A stretch of 41,851 bases of DNA from DTU015 sp012837895 (GTDB taxonomy: Bacteria > Bacillota > Sulfobacillia > Fermentithermobacillales > Fermentithermobacillaceae), in contig JBMNKH010000006.1 in the NCBI GenBank assembly GCA_050952085.1, forward strand, positions 1 through 41,851, in the 5' to 3' direction. Below, in pieces: positions 32,789-41,774 of this stretch; within the stretch, counting starts at the first letter, position 1, and each line of letters opens with the position of its first letter. A model generated the notes under the pieces. The model searched no databases. It was not told where the DNA came from and worked only from the letters and a program-made list of their open reading frames with translations. The position numbers were made by a program, and so were the translations under genes.

Positions 32789-33775
32789 TCAAAAGGCACG
32801 GACCCTGGTCAACCCAGCCTGCCGGGCAATGTCCAGGGCATGGTGGTATTCAGTGCCTGAAACCCTCCTGCCAATCACAGGGTGTCCCACAGCTTTATAG
32901 TACGGCCGGTACTGCGCCATTATGTTTACGTAAGTATCCTTGGAGATGTGAGTGGCAATAAACTCCATAACCTTTTCGGTTCCTGCCATCCCGCCTGGCA
33001 AGACCAGGTGCCTTACCAGTAGGCCACGGACGGCTACTCCGTTCTTATCCGTTACCAGGTCCCCTACCTGCCTGTGCATCTCCTTCACAGCCTCGAAGTT
33101 CACCTCAGGATAGTCAGGCGCCATGGAGAACTCCTCAGCCGGACCAGATTCCCCGTATTTCATGTCAGGCATGTATATGTCCACTATCCCGTCGAGGACT
33201 TCCAGGGTTTCCAGGGAATCATACCCTCCCGTGTTGTAGACTATGGGAGTGTTCAGCCCTTTGCCGGCAGCCAATCTCACGGCAGCAACGATATTGGGAA
33301 CTACATGGGTGGGAGATACCAGGTTCACATTGTGGCAGCCCATCTCCTGCACCCTCAACATGATGCGGCTTAGTTCCTCATCTGTTATTTCCCATCCCCG
33401 GTCGAGATGTGCAATGTCGTAATTCTGACAGTAGCTGCATTTTAGGTTACATCCTGCAAAGAAGATGGTGCCTGAGCCGCGCCTGCCAACCAGGGGACGC
33501 TCCTCACAAAAATGAGGGCCGAAGCTTGCCACCCTGGCCATATCTCCGGTATTGCAAACACCTATGGGGCAATCACGGGAGTGCCTGGTACGTTCACGCC
33601 GAGCCTCTGAACCGGATGAGTGGGACTCTGAAGGCTTCCGCTCCGCCTTGCAGCGCCTTGCGCACAAGACGCACGGCGACATGAGTTTCCTGCTCTTTTC
33701 AACCTTTTCTTCCCACTCGCTATCCGCCAGGGACAAGTATGCCGGAGGCCTTGGTTCAACGACAAATGACTTCAT
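32789..33775 (-). CDS. radical SAM protein, PflX-like (COG1313), 328 aa
   Basis: The cluster motif CNLKCSYC (Cys109, 113, 116) is preceded by FFAG, and VSPTHVVPN and YNTGGYDSLE follow, as in PflX-type proteins related to pyruvate-formate-lyase activases. The N-terminal cysteine motif CVLCARRC (35-42) is usual for the family. A Ser/Arg-rich stretch (about 47-67) separates it from Cys69 and Cys74 and looks like an insertion. No glycyl-radical enzyme gene lies nearby, so the substrate is unknown. It is divergent from mscL and converges with the sensor-like gene. Confidence 0.85.
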   Translation of the reverse strand: MKSFVVEPRPPAYLSLADSEWEEKVEKSRKLMSPCVLCARRCKAERKPSESHSSGSEARRERTRHSRDCPIGVCNTGDMARVASFGPHFCEERPLVGRRGSGTIFFAGCNLKCSYCQNYDIAHLDRGWEITDEELSRIMLRVQEMGCHNVNLVSPTHVVPNIVAAVRLAAGKGLNTPIVYNTGGYDSLETLEVLDGIVDIYMPDMKYGESGPAEEFSMAPDYPEVNFEAVKEMHRQVGDLVTDKNGVAVRGLLVRHLVLPGGMAGTEKVMEFIATHISKDTYVNIMAQYRPYYKAVGHPVIGRRVSGTEYHHALDIARQAGLTRVRAF

Positions 33776-33881
33776 GACAATCCCCCATCATCTAATACTA
33801 GATCTCCTTCCCAATACCCTCTATTATCAAACCAAGGCTGGCTTGTCCTGGCCAAAATCCAACATGAACGGAGGCAATCCT

Positions 33882-34334
33882 ATGTGGAAAGAATTTAGGG
33901 AATTTGCGATGAAAGGCAACGTTGTCGATCTGGCAATCGGGGTTGTGATCGGCGGAGCATTCAGCAAGATTGTCACTTCTTTGGTCAATGACCTGATTAT
34001 GCCTCTGGTCTCACTGTTAACGGGAAAAGTGGATTTCTCCAATCTGTTCTTCGCCCTGGACGGAAACATCTATCAAACCCTCGAGGAAGCTAAAGCCGCC
34101 GGCGCTGCAACTTTGAATTACGGCAGTTTTATTACCACGATAGTAGACTTTGTGATTATCGCCTTTGCGCTTTTCATCACGGTAAAGCAAGTGAACAAGC
34201 TAAGGTCAATTGCAGTCCCTGCCCCTGCAACTGAGGAACCGGCTCCTCCTACGACCAAGACCTGTCCGTTCTGTCAAAGCGAGATCTCCATCAAGGCAGT
34301 CAAATGTCCCCATTGCACATCAGATCTGGAATAA
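33882..34334 (+). CDS. mscL: large-conductance mechanosensitive channel MscL with zinc-ribbon tail, 150 aa
   Basis: MscL opens under membrane tension to release solutes on hypo-osmotic shock. The N-terminal helix MWKEFREFAMKGNVVDLAIGVVIGGAF-type signature, the second helix around FITTIVDFVIIAFALFITV and a cytoplasmic linker are all present. The C-terminus adds CxxC-x10-CxxC (Cys128, 131, 142, 145), a small zinc ribbon. ATG 33882 has GGAGG seven bases upstream; the longer in-frame reading is antisense to the neighbouring gene and was rejected. Confidence 0.95.
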   Translation: MWKEFREFAMKGNVVDLAIGVVIGGAFSKIVTSLVNDLIMPLVSLLTGKVDFSNLFFALDGNIYQTLEEAKAAGAATLNYGSFITTIVDFVIIAFALFITVKQVNKLRSIAVPAPATEEPAPPTTKTCPFCQSEISIKAVKCPHCTSDLE

Positions 34335-34427
34335 CTTTGAAGGGTTTGACCGTTCGCTCCTGGAAATATTCACCGGGTTGCTCTGCAATAAGACAGAGGC
34401 CTAATACCGGTTGACAGGAGGGGTAAA

Positions 34428-36215
34428 ATGGTCCGACTGCCTAAACGGTCCGAGGTGCCCGAAGAACAAACGTGGAAGCTGGCCGATATTTTCCCGACCA
34501 AGGAAGCGTGGGAATCAGAGTTCAATGAAGTAGCATCAATGGCCGGCCAGGTCACCAAGTTCAAAGGTAAACTCGGCGAAAGTGCAAAGACACTGTTGGC
34601 ATGTTGTGAAGCCCTGGAAGCTCTGATGAAGAGGCTTGTAAAGGTGGTTTCTTATGCATCGCTACATCTGGCGAGCGATGGCACCAATCCTGAGTACCAG
34701 GAAATGGCCGCGCGGGCAATGTCCCTGGCCGCACGTATCCGTGCTGAAACTTCCTTCGTTACATCGGAACCGTTAACCTTGCCTGATGGAACCCTGGAAA
34801 AATATCTAGCTGAAGAACCAGGACTTGAACCTTTCCGCATCACCATAGAAAAAATGATAGAACAGAAACCTTACCAGCTCCATCCGGATACAGAAGCAGC
34901 TTTGGCAGCCCTCGGAGAAGTTTTGAACGCACCAGGCATGATATACGAAAGATCAAGGACTGCAGACCTGTCTTGCAACCCTGTACCTGACAGCAAAGGC
35001 AAACTGCATCCCATGACCTTCGGCGATCACGAAGATCACCTCGATATGGTGCTGAGGCGCAATGCATACGCAGAAACCACCAGGGTAATGAAAGCTTACC
35101 AGAACACTTACGCAGGGACCTGGGGCACTGAAGTCAAGAAAAGCGTAACCTTGGCCCAACTCAGGGGATACGAATCAGCTATACACATGATCCTGCACCA
35201 GCAGGAAGTTACTGTTGACATATACAATAGCCTGCACGATATCATCCTCACGGAACTGGCACCACACATGCGCAAGTACGCCAGGTTGAGGAAAGAAGTG
35301 CTTGGCCTTGACAAGATGCTCTATTGCGACATAGAAGCCCCCTTGGATCCTGAGTTCGAACCTGAAACCACCTGGGAAGAAGCATCAGACATCATAATCA
35401 ACGCCCTATCAGTGCTTGGCCCCGAGTACACTGAGATAATGAAGAACGCCTTAGAGAATCGCTGGGTCGATAGGGCTGACAACCTGGGCAAAAGGACCGG
35501 AGCGTTTTGTTCTTCGGTTTATGGAGTCCATCCATATATCTGCCTCAAATGGGATAACAGCCTCAGGACAGCCCTTACCCTTGCCCATGAGCTAGGCCAC
35601 GCCGGACAAGGAGTTTTGGCCCAGAGATACCAGAGTTTCAGCAACACCAGGCCCACCATGTTCTTCATTGAAGCACCGTCAACAATCAACGAAATACTGG
35701 TAGGCAACTACATCCTTTCACAAGATTCTGACGTGCGGCGTCGCCGCTGGTTGATTATGCAGCTTCTCAAAACCTATCACCACAACTTTGTACGTCACCT
35801 GATTGAAGGCGAATTGCAGCGCCGCCTCTATGCCCTGGCGGAGCAAGGCCGGCCCATAACAGCTAGCCTGCTAAACAAGGTCCAAGGTGAAATCCTGGAT
35901 GAATTCTGGGGCGGCGAAGTGGAAATTGATGACGGTGCCAGGCTCGTTTGGATGCGTCAATCCCACTACTACCGCGGTCTGTACCCGTACACCTACTCGG
36001 CAGGTCTTACCATCGGTACCGCTGTGGCCAAGGCTATCCGCGAACAAGGGACTCCTGCAGCTGAAAGATGGATAGAAGTACTCAAGTTAGGTGGAACCAA
36101 GAAGCCCCTGGAACTGTCTATGATGGCAGGAGTGGATATGACTAAGCCTGATCCTATCCGGGAAGCGGTAGCTTTTGTAGGTGAATTGGTGGGCGAAGCG
36201 GTGAATAGCTTCTAA
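34428..36215 (+). CDS. pepF: oligoendopeptidase F-type M3 metallopeptidase, 595 aa
   Basis: The M3 zinc motif HELGH is at 387-391 (TLAHELGHAGQG), with the downstream glutamate in EAPSTINEILVGNY as third ligand and the substrate-binding HYYRGLYPYTYSAGLTIG near the C-terminus. Length and the N-terminal helical domain match PepF, which cleaves oligopeptides of roughly 7-17 residues in the cytoplasm. ATG 34428 follows CAGGAGGGGTAAA. It lies just downstream of mscL with a 93-base gap and may share its transcript. Confidence 0.93.
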   Translation: MVRLPKRSEVPEEQTWKLADIFPTKEAWESEFNEVASMAGQVTKFKGKLGESAKTLLACCEALEALMKRLVKVVSYASLHLASDGTNPEYQEMAARAMSLAARIRAETSFVTSEPLTLPDGTLEKYLAEEPGLEPFRITIEKMIEQKPYQLHPDTEAALAALGEVLNAPGMIYERSRTADLSCNPVPDSKGKLHPMTFGDHEDHLDMVLRRNAYAETTRVMKAYQNTYAGTWGTEVKKSVTLAQLRGYESAIHMILHQQEVTVDIYNSLHDIILTELAPHMRKYARLRKEVLGLDKMLYCDIEAPLDPEFEPETTWEEASDIIINALSVLGPEYTEIMKNALENRWVDRADNLGKRTGAFCSSVYGVHPYICLKWDNSLRTALTLAHELGHAGQGVLAQRYQSFSNTRPTMFFIEAPSTINEILVGNYILSQDSDVRRRRWLIMQLLKTYHHNFVRHLIEGELQRRLYALAEQGRPITASLLNKVQGEILDEFWGGEVEIDDGARLVWMRQSHYYRGLYPYTYSAGLTIGTAVAKAIREQGTPAAERWIEVLKLGGTKKPLELSMMAGVDMTKPDPIREAVAFVGELVGEAVNSF

Positions 36216-36291
36216 AGATGAAACAGCATCCTAGCCCGGGTGGTTCTGCTACTTAGCCAGGCTACAAAATCTGAGTCAGGGAGAGACTTCC

Positions 36292-38106
36292 ATGAAGAAC
36301 GAGTTAAGGGATCTAGTCCAGCGGATGGTGGCCTCTGCAGGCCCTACTTTAAGGCGGTTCTGGGCGTCTGTTGGATTAACAATAATTCTTACTGCAACGC
36401 TAATCAGGACTACATCAGAACAGTATCTTGGTTCCCCGGACGAGTTAGGCAGGCAATCCCTGGCCCTCGTGGCAGGAATTCTAGCGTCATGGTGCGCCAT
36501 ATTGCTGTGGGAGTCAGGGAAAAAAGCCCCGGAGTCAAACCCTGCACTCGCAGGCAATCTCATTGCCCTGGTCTCGGCATCAGGGATCACCTGGGCTACC
36601 TTTACCATGCTACAAGGACTCACTTTCGTTGCTGTGAGCAGGCATATAGGTATATGCGTCTTCCTCTTCTTGCTGTTTTTCATAATACCCAACTTGGGAA
36701 AGGGCCGCGGCCTGGAGATGTATGTAGTTAAGCTGTTCACCCAGGCAGTAATAGCAGTATTGTTTTCAGCAGTGCTGTTTATGGGACTCGCGGCCATAAC
36801 GGCAACGGTGAACTACTTGTTTTCCCTGGATCTATCTTACCGGATATACCTGCACACATGGTTTGTCATGGCCGGTGTGGTAGCGCCGTTCTTGTTCATG
36901 GCGGGAATTCCTGAGCCCGGTACAGAGATTCCAACTGCTGACTACCCAAAGACACTCAGTAACCTCATAGTTTACGTCGTCACACCTATCCTGGCAGTAT
37001 ATACGTTCATCCTTTACCTGTACTTCGCTAAGATACTGGTCACCTGGGAATGGCCTGTGGGGCTCGTGTCCCACCTGGTGCTGTGGTATGCAGTATTCAC
37101 CACTGCAATATTGCTGTTTACCTGGCCGCTGGCAGAGTCAAACAAATGGGCAGGCACCTTCTCCCGTTACTTCCCTAAAGCTGTAATCCCGCTTCTGGCC
37201 ATGATGTTCGCGTCTCTTGGGATCAGAATCAAACATTACGGGATCACTGAAAACCGGTACTATGTACTGGTCCTGGGTTTGTGGCTATTCGGCATGATGC
37301 TTTACCTTAACCTGTCTAAGGCCAGAAGGCGCATTGTAATACCTGTTACACTGGCATTAATTGCCCTGTTGTCGGTGATAGGCCCGTGGAGCAGTTTTTC
37401 TGTGTCCAAATGGAGCCAAAACCGCAGGCTTGAAGGTATTTGCGCCCAGTACGGCATGATAAGAGACGGTTCCATTCAACCATCTGCCCAGATTGAACCT
37501 TCAGATCGCCGGGAGATAGCAGCCATCTTACAGTATTTCGACATATATCATGACCTGTCAGACATAGCGTTGGTGCCGGCAGGTTTTACATTTGATCAGT
37601 TTGAAGAGGTTTTCGGGTTCCCGTACATAGAGGCCGGCGTTCCAATTCCCGTGCACTGGTTTTACTACGAAGCGCAAAACTGGAGCGCGGACATAAGCGA
37701 ATATGATTACCTGTTCGATTTCACTAGGTCATACTATGAGGAAACGGCATCCTTGTCCCAAGATGACATCCTTGCAACCTATGACGAAAGAAGCCATCGC
37801 ATATCCATAGGCTTGGACGGCAAGATCGAATGGGAAGGCTCTTTTGCGGACTTCATCAGATCCATCCAACACAAATACGTGGTGTCAGGCGATGAGGGCT
37901 TAGAAGCTGACGGAACCTCCAAACCGGGAGATAGGGTAGCTAACGGAACCTTCAAACCTGAAGATATGGTGTTTGAAGGCCTCAGCGCTAACTTGCGAAT
38001 CAAGGTTATTATAACCAACATGCGATGCGAGCTGTACCCGGACGGCAGGGAACCCATGGTCAATTATGTAGGGTTCTACTTGTTAGTACAAAGACTAGGC
38101 AGCTAG
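36292..38106 (+). CDS. DUF4153 polytopic membrane protein, 604 aa
   Basis: About ten hydrophobic helices span residues 20-370. Characteristic blocks are FVMAGVVAPFLFMAGIPEP and YPKTLSNLIVYVVTPILAVYTFILYLYFAKI, which mark DUF4153. A C-terminal soluble region of about 220 residues (NRRLEGICAQYGM onward) with acidic patches follows. A gentle Shine-Dalgarno (GGGAGAG) precedes ATG 36292. Function unknown; it is probably co-oriented with pepF by chance or as a loose operon. Confidence 0.8.
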   Translation: MKNELRDLVQRMVASAGPTLRRFWASVGLTIILTATLIRTTSEQYLGSPDELGRQSLALVAGILASWCAILLWESGKKAPESNPALAGNLIALVSASGITWATFTMLQGLTFVAVSRHIGICVFLFLLFFIIPNLGKGRGLEMYVVKLFTQAVIAVLFSAVLFMGLAAITATVNYLFSLDLSYRIYLHTWFVMAGVVAPFLFMAGIPEPGTEIPTADYPKTLSNLIVYVVTPILAVYTFILYLYFAKILVTWEWPVGLVSHLVLWYAVFTTAILLFTWPLAESNKWAGTFSRYFPKAVIPLLAMMFASLGIRIKHYGITENRYYVLVLGLWLFGMMLYLNLSKARRRIVIPVTLALIALLSVIGPWSSFSVSKWSQNRRLEGICAQYGMIRDGSIQPSAQIEPSDRREIAAILQYFDIYHDLSDIALVPAGFTFDQFEEVFGFPYIEAGVPIPVHWFYYEAQNWSADISEYDYLFDFTRSYYEETASLSQDDILATYDERSHRISIGLDGKIEWEGSFADFIRSIQHKYVVSGDEGLEADGTSKPGDRVANGTFKPEDMVFEGLSANLRIKVIITNMRCELYPDGREPMVNYVGFYLLVQRLGS

Positions 38107-38145
38107 TGAACTCCGGGTAAGGGACCGGGGCTCTTGTGGCAATGA

Positions 38146-38179
38146 GTCACGGGAGAAGTCCGAGTGACTCCCCCGTGAC
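38146..38179. terminator. bidirectional hairpin between convergent genes
   Basis: GTCACGGG pairs with CCCGTGAC, with a further GTC/GAC pair inside. It lies about 40 bases after the DUF4153 gene and about 30 before the end of the DUF4387 gene. No strong U-tract is seen. Confidence 0.45.
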
Positions 38180-38211
38180 GTAATAATTACCCTAAACTAC
38201 TAACACTTACC

Positions 38212-38538
38212 CTACGCTTGGAGCGGGATTTCCAGGCCCATCAGAGGCGGATACTGTTGACAACCAAAGACATCTCCATCCCCAGGGCTGCCGCTAGGTA
38301 TGGACCTGTATAGGGTGAATTTTATTGCGCATGCAGGATCGTACTCGACAAAATCACTGAGCTTGTCCTTACTAACGCCAAACAGCTTTGTAACCGTTTC
38401 AGGAGTCAGTGCTTTGCTAGCCTTGACAGCTTCGTAGTCGTCCCGGCTCTTGAAGATGATATCAAAGGTCACCTTGTCGGGCCCTGCGTTCTTGCTTCTT
38501 ATGACTTTGGCGAGCTCTTCCAGTCTGACAGTCTTCAT
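38212..38538 (-). CDS. DUF4387 protein, 108 aa
   Basis: The family signature is clear: LAKVIRSKNAGPDKVTFDIIF and YDPACAIKFTLYRSIPSGSPGDGDVFGCQQ. DUF4387 proteins are normally encoded directly after AtuA/DUF1446 proteins and sometimes fused to them, suggesting joint function in acyl-CoA or terpene-type catabolism; the reaction is unknown. ATG 38538 follows AGGAGGCTGTG. Length is full. Here the upstream AtuA-like partner, 13 bases away, looks shortened. Confidence 0.88.
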   Translation of the reverse strand: MKTVRLEELAKVIRSKNAGPDKVTFDIIFKSRDDYEAVKASKALTPETVTKLFGVSKDKLSDFVEYDPACAIKFTLYRSIPSGSPGDGDVFGCQQYPPLMGLEIPLQA

Positions 38539-38551
38539 TTTCACAGCCTCC

Positions 38552-39439
38552 TTAAACTCCTGCTTCCACAATGTGAACCTGGAAGAATTCCGTTGGGTCA
38601 TCAACTGGGATGACATGGTTCAGGGTCCACTTGTATGCAGGCGAAGCGGGGAACACTTCGTCTAAGATGAACGCAGCAGTGCCTGCAGTGCCCTTGACTT
38701 CTGGCAAGCGCGCATAGAACAGCTGCCTTGATCCTATCATAGCGACTTCCTCTGCCTCTTCCTTGGTCGGAGCAATACCTTCAACTACAATACACATCTC
38801 ATGGGGCTGTACGTTCTTTACAGGCTCAAGTGCTCGAGCGGCAAAAATGGCACAGTCACTTGAACGGCCTCCGATGATGACGTCTGCCCCCATATCGAGC
38901 AACTTCATGAACGGATGGATGCCTGCTACCGCTACAATCCTGTCTGTGGCCTCTGCCTCTTCAACGGTCAGGTTCGGCCTTCCATCCAGCCCTTCAATCT
39001 CCACGCCTTCTTTTAGTTTCTTGACTATATGCTCAACAGGCACTTCAGAGTAGAAGTAACCTAGCTTGAACTTGGGCATGTTGTGCTTCTCTGCCAGCTT
39101 CTTTATGATGTCCACATACATGTCAACCCGGCTGTTGCTCCCTGTATCTCCGGAGGAGCCAATGAGCATGGGTACTCCCTGTTTCCTGGATGCTACAAGC
39201 AACATCTCCAGGTCGTGTACCTGCCACTCGCAAGGACTGACAGACAAGTCGGCTCCAAGGGGCGTTGGCCCTATGTCATTGCTTCCCGAATCGCAACAGT
39301 AGTAGTCAGGCTTCTGCTCTACTCCAATCCAATGGAAGGAGCAAACCCCAGGTGCCCGTTGGGACATAGAATTGTTAGCTTTTCTTTGTTTGACACCGTT
39401 CGTGCCCTCCTCAAGACCTATTAGTTTATAGGCGGTCAT
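38552..39439 (-). CDS. AtuA/DUF1446-like protein with apparent internal deletion, 295 aa
   Basis: The N-terminal part matches the family (CDSGSNDIGPTPLGAD, MLIGSSGDTGSN, GADVIIGGRSSDCAIFAA), and so does the C-terminus (EPVKNVQPHEMCIVVEGIAPTKEEA ... NHVIPVDDPTEFF in pieces). As I recall, complete relatives have about 450 residues, with a block (PGG, SVAAHTLYE and KLEGA motifs) between those two halves. Here the halves join directly near residue 203 (about 38833) in frame. It could be a deletion derivative or a genuinely short subfamily. The start ATG 39439 has no good Shine-Dalgarno. Confidence 0.65.
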   Translation of the reverse strand: MTAYKLIGLEEGTNGVKQRKANNSMSQRAPGVCSFHWIGVEQKPDYYCCDSGSNDIGPTPLGADLSVSPCEWQVHDLEMLLVASRKQGVPMLIGSSGDTGSNSRVDMYVDIIKKLAEKHNMPKFKLGYFYSEVPVEHIVKKLKEGVEIEGLDGRPNLTVEEAEATDRIVAVAGIHPFMKLLDMGADVIIGGRSSDCAIFAARALEPVKNVQPHEMCIVVEGIAPTKEEAEEVAMIGSRQLFYARLPEVKGTAGTAAFILDEVFPASPAYKWTLNHVIPVDDPTEFFQVHIVEAGV

Positions 39440-39523
39440 AATAGGTTATTACCACAAGGGCACTCAGGAATCCTTCTTTGAAATGATCAAATTTCGCGGA
39501 ATTTGACTTAACTGGACGAATTA

Positions 39524-40276
39524 TTACGTCCCGATCTTACGGGCGATGGAGAATCTGTAGCGATCCGCTCTGTAATAGGCGATTTTGTATTCCACTGGCA
39601 CGCCCGTTTTCGATTCTGCTACCGACTCTACAACGAATACCACCGCAGGGTTGCCTAGCCTGAGGTGTCGTGCCACCATACTCGATGCCAAACCTGCCTC
39701 AAATGTCTGTCGTGCCACAACCGGCCGCAATTCATGGCTCATACCCTCATAGAGATCAAATGAAGAAAAAGCCCTTCCCTGGGCTGCCCACTCTAAGGCA
39801 TAATCAGCCATCTGTTCACCAATGTCAGGTCTGAAGTAGGATGTGTATATTGCCAGCGGTTGTGAATTGGCGGTTCCCAAGAGTACAAGCTTTACCAATG
39901 GCGTGTTCTTGCTGACTTGCAGAATATCATACACCTTGGCCGGTGCATATGCATTTTGTGCTTCAAGAACTGATGTCTTGGCAAGCAAACCCTGTCCGGT
40001 CATGGTTGTCCCGAAGGAGGTAATGCGTTCGAGAGGCTGATGAATCTTTCTGGCAGACACATAAGTCCCTTTCCCAGGCCTTCTTACCAAGAGGCCCTCT
40101 GAAACGGCCCGCTCAATCGCTTGCCTTACGGTGATTCTACTTACTTCGTACATGTTGCAGAGTTCCCGTTCAGACGGGATAGCCGTTCCCTCAGCATAGA
40201 CTCCGGATTCGATCTTCTCCTGTATCAGGTCTTTCAATTGTATGTAAAGCGGAACGTGCCCCTCCTTGTTGAGCAT
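39524..40276 (-). CDS. GntR/HutC-family transcriptional regulator with UTRA domain, 250 aa
   Basis: The N-terminal winged helix is standard: PLYIQLKDLIQEKIESG, then PSERELCNMYEVSRITVRQAIERAVSEGLL and RRPGKGTYV (residues about 8-76). The UTRA effector domain follows (about 95-245, with VKLVLLGTANSQPLAIYTSYF and GVPVEYKIAYYRADRY). Effectors of this class are small metabolites. AAAGGGGGG precedes ATG 40276. It lies upstream of the AtuA-like and DUF4387 genes in the same direction and probably controls them and perhaps the D-aminoacylase gene. Confidence 0.92.
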   Translation of the reverse strand: MLNKEGHVPLYIQLKDLIQEKIESGVYAEGTAIPSERELCNMYEVSRITVRQAIERAVSEGLLVRRPGKGTYVSARKIHQPLERITSFGTTMTGQGLLAKTSVLEAQNAYAPAKVYDILQVSKNTPLVKLVLLGTANSQPLAIYTSYFRPDIGEQMADYALEWAAQGRAFSSFDLYEGMSHELRPVVARQTFEAGLASSMVARHLRLGNPAVVFVVESVAESKTGVPVEYKIAYYRADRYRFSIARKIGT

Positions 40277-40529
40277 CAGCTACCCCCCTTTCCTATGGAT
40301 TTCGCAGTCTACACACAATGTGATGGCACTATTGCCCATCAAATACAACATTTCTCTGTACTGCCATATTAGGCTACAGCGATTCGACATTTCATTATAA
40401 CTAAAGCTCAAGAATAAATCTACCTGGCGGCCCCTTTGGGCCAACCTGGCATGAACACCCACCAGGTTGACCCTTAAACGGCACTAACAGCAACCAGATT
40501 TAGTAAAAGAACATCTTTGGAAAAGCAGG

Positions 40530-41549
40530 CTATGATTCTCCCCTTTTCAGAACCCTGCCTGGCAGTCTTCCTGTATGTTCTCCTTTTTCAATCACAAGCT
40601 GGCCACCCACGATCACATACTCAATCCCGGTTGGATACTGGTGGGGGTCCTCGAAAGTAGCTACGTCGATGACCTTGTGCTTGTCAAAGACTGTTATGTC
40701 TGCCCAATACCCCTCTGCCAGCTGCCCCCTGTTCCTAAGGCCGGCTTTCTTGGCAGGCAGATAAGTCATCTTCCTAATGGCTTCTTCCAGGGTGAAAACC
40801 TTCTTCTCCCTAACATACCTGCCAAGTATGCGCGGATAGGTACCGTAATACCTAGGGTGTACCGAGCCCTGCCCCAGGGGTCCGTAAGGAGCTACCGCCC
40901 TGCCGTCTGTTGCAAAGATCGAATCAGGGTGCTTCACTATAGTCTCCAGGTCCTCTTCAGACATGGCAAAATAGATAGCCTTAATAGCTGCTTCTTCCTC
41001 TATCATAAGCTTAACGGTGGCCTCTGCCGGGGTAAGTCCCATGTCTTCAGCTACCTGGCTGACAGTCATGCCCTCGTACTTCCGGTTTGCGTCGGTTTTC
41101 AGCATAGCGATCCTAATGTTGTCCCATCCGCAGCCGTGAGCAGGGTTCTCCCACTCTTCCGTTGGATGTTCCATCTCGCTCAACACCCGGTCCCTGACCG
41201 GGCTGTGCTTTAGCATTTCAACCATCTTGCCTGCACCTTGCTCACGGATCCAAGGAGACATAAGGTCGATAAGGCCACTGCCGTATGCTATGTATGGATA
41301 CACGTCAAAGCCGACATTAGTGCCGGCTTGCTTGGCGTCGTCAATCATTTGGAGCACATTATTCACCATTCCCCAATTGGGACGAAAAGCAGCTTTTAGG
41401 TGAGAAATCTGAAGTGAAACGCCTGACTTTTCAGCTACTTCAAGGGCCTGTGAGACACATCGCACAAGGTCCTTGCTTTCGCTCTCCAGGTGGAAAGAGA
41501 ATATCCCGCCGTACTCCCGGACCATTTTGGCCAATTCACTTTCTTCCAT
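40530..41549 (-). pseudogene. D-aminoacylase (N-acyl-D-amino-acid deacylase), N-terminally truncated
   Basis: The C-terminal two-thirds of the amidohydrolase are intact: FSFHLESES and QISHLKAA (metal histidines), DVYPYIAYGSGL, FATDGRAVAP, HPRYYGTYPRILGRYVRE and the PAKKAGLRNRGQLAEGYWADITVFD end. Full enzymes have about 480-530 residues. Here the first about 180, including the HxH metal motif and the beta-sandwich, are missing. The frame opens directly after an in-frame TGA, and the upstream DNA belongs to a different (membrane-protein) gene in another frame. The product is probably inactive. Confidence 0.75.
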
Positions 41550-41755
41550 GAATCTTCACGCTGGTTCGATAGCCTCCTGGTATGCACCATCATGAGGTTG
41601 ACGGTGCTGACTACAATTGCGAAGGCAGCGACTATGATGCCCCAGTCCTGTAAATGCGTTGCAGCTGTCTTGGCAGGACCTATGTTGAAGAAGTGAGCTA
41701 TCAGGATTATGAACCCACTTATGCATGCTATCGCCACAGGCAACTCTGTACGCAT
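41435..41755 (-). pseudogene. small membrane protein, 3' end replaced by D-aminoacylase DNA
   Basis: The frame opens at ATG 41755 with two helices (PVAIACISGFIILIAHFFNI and WGIIVAAFAIVVSTVNLMMVH) and a basic VHTRRLSNQRE stretch. After about residue 68 it reads the D-aminoacylase gene in the wrong frame until a stop at 41435. The true homologous part therefore seems to end near 41555. It starts about 20 bases after the upstream partial gene, so the two were one operon. Confidence 0.6.
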
Positions 41756-41774
41756 GATGTTTTCTCACCCCACA

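Noticed and set aside
33552..33881. Long N-terminal extension of MscL
   Set aside because: It is antisense to the PflX-like gene, has no MscL similarity, and a strong ribosome binding site precedes ATG 33882.
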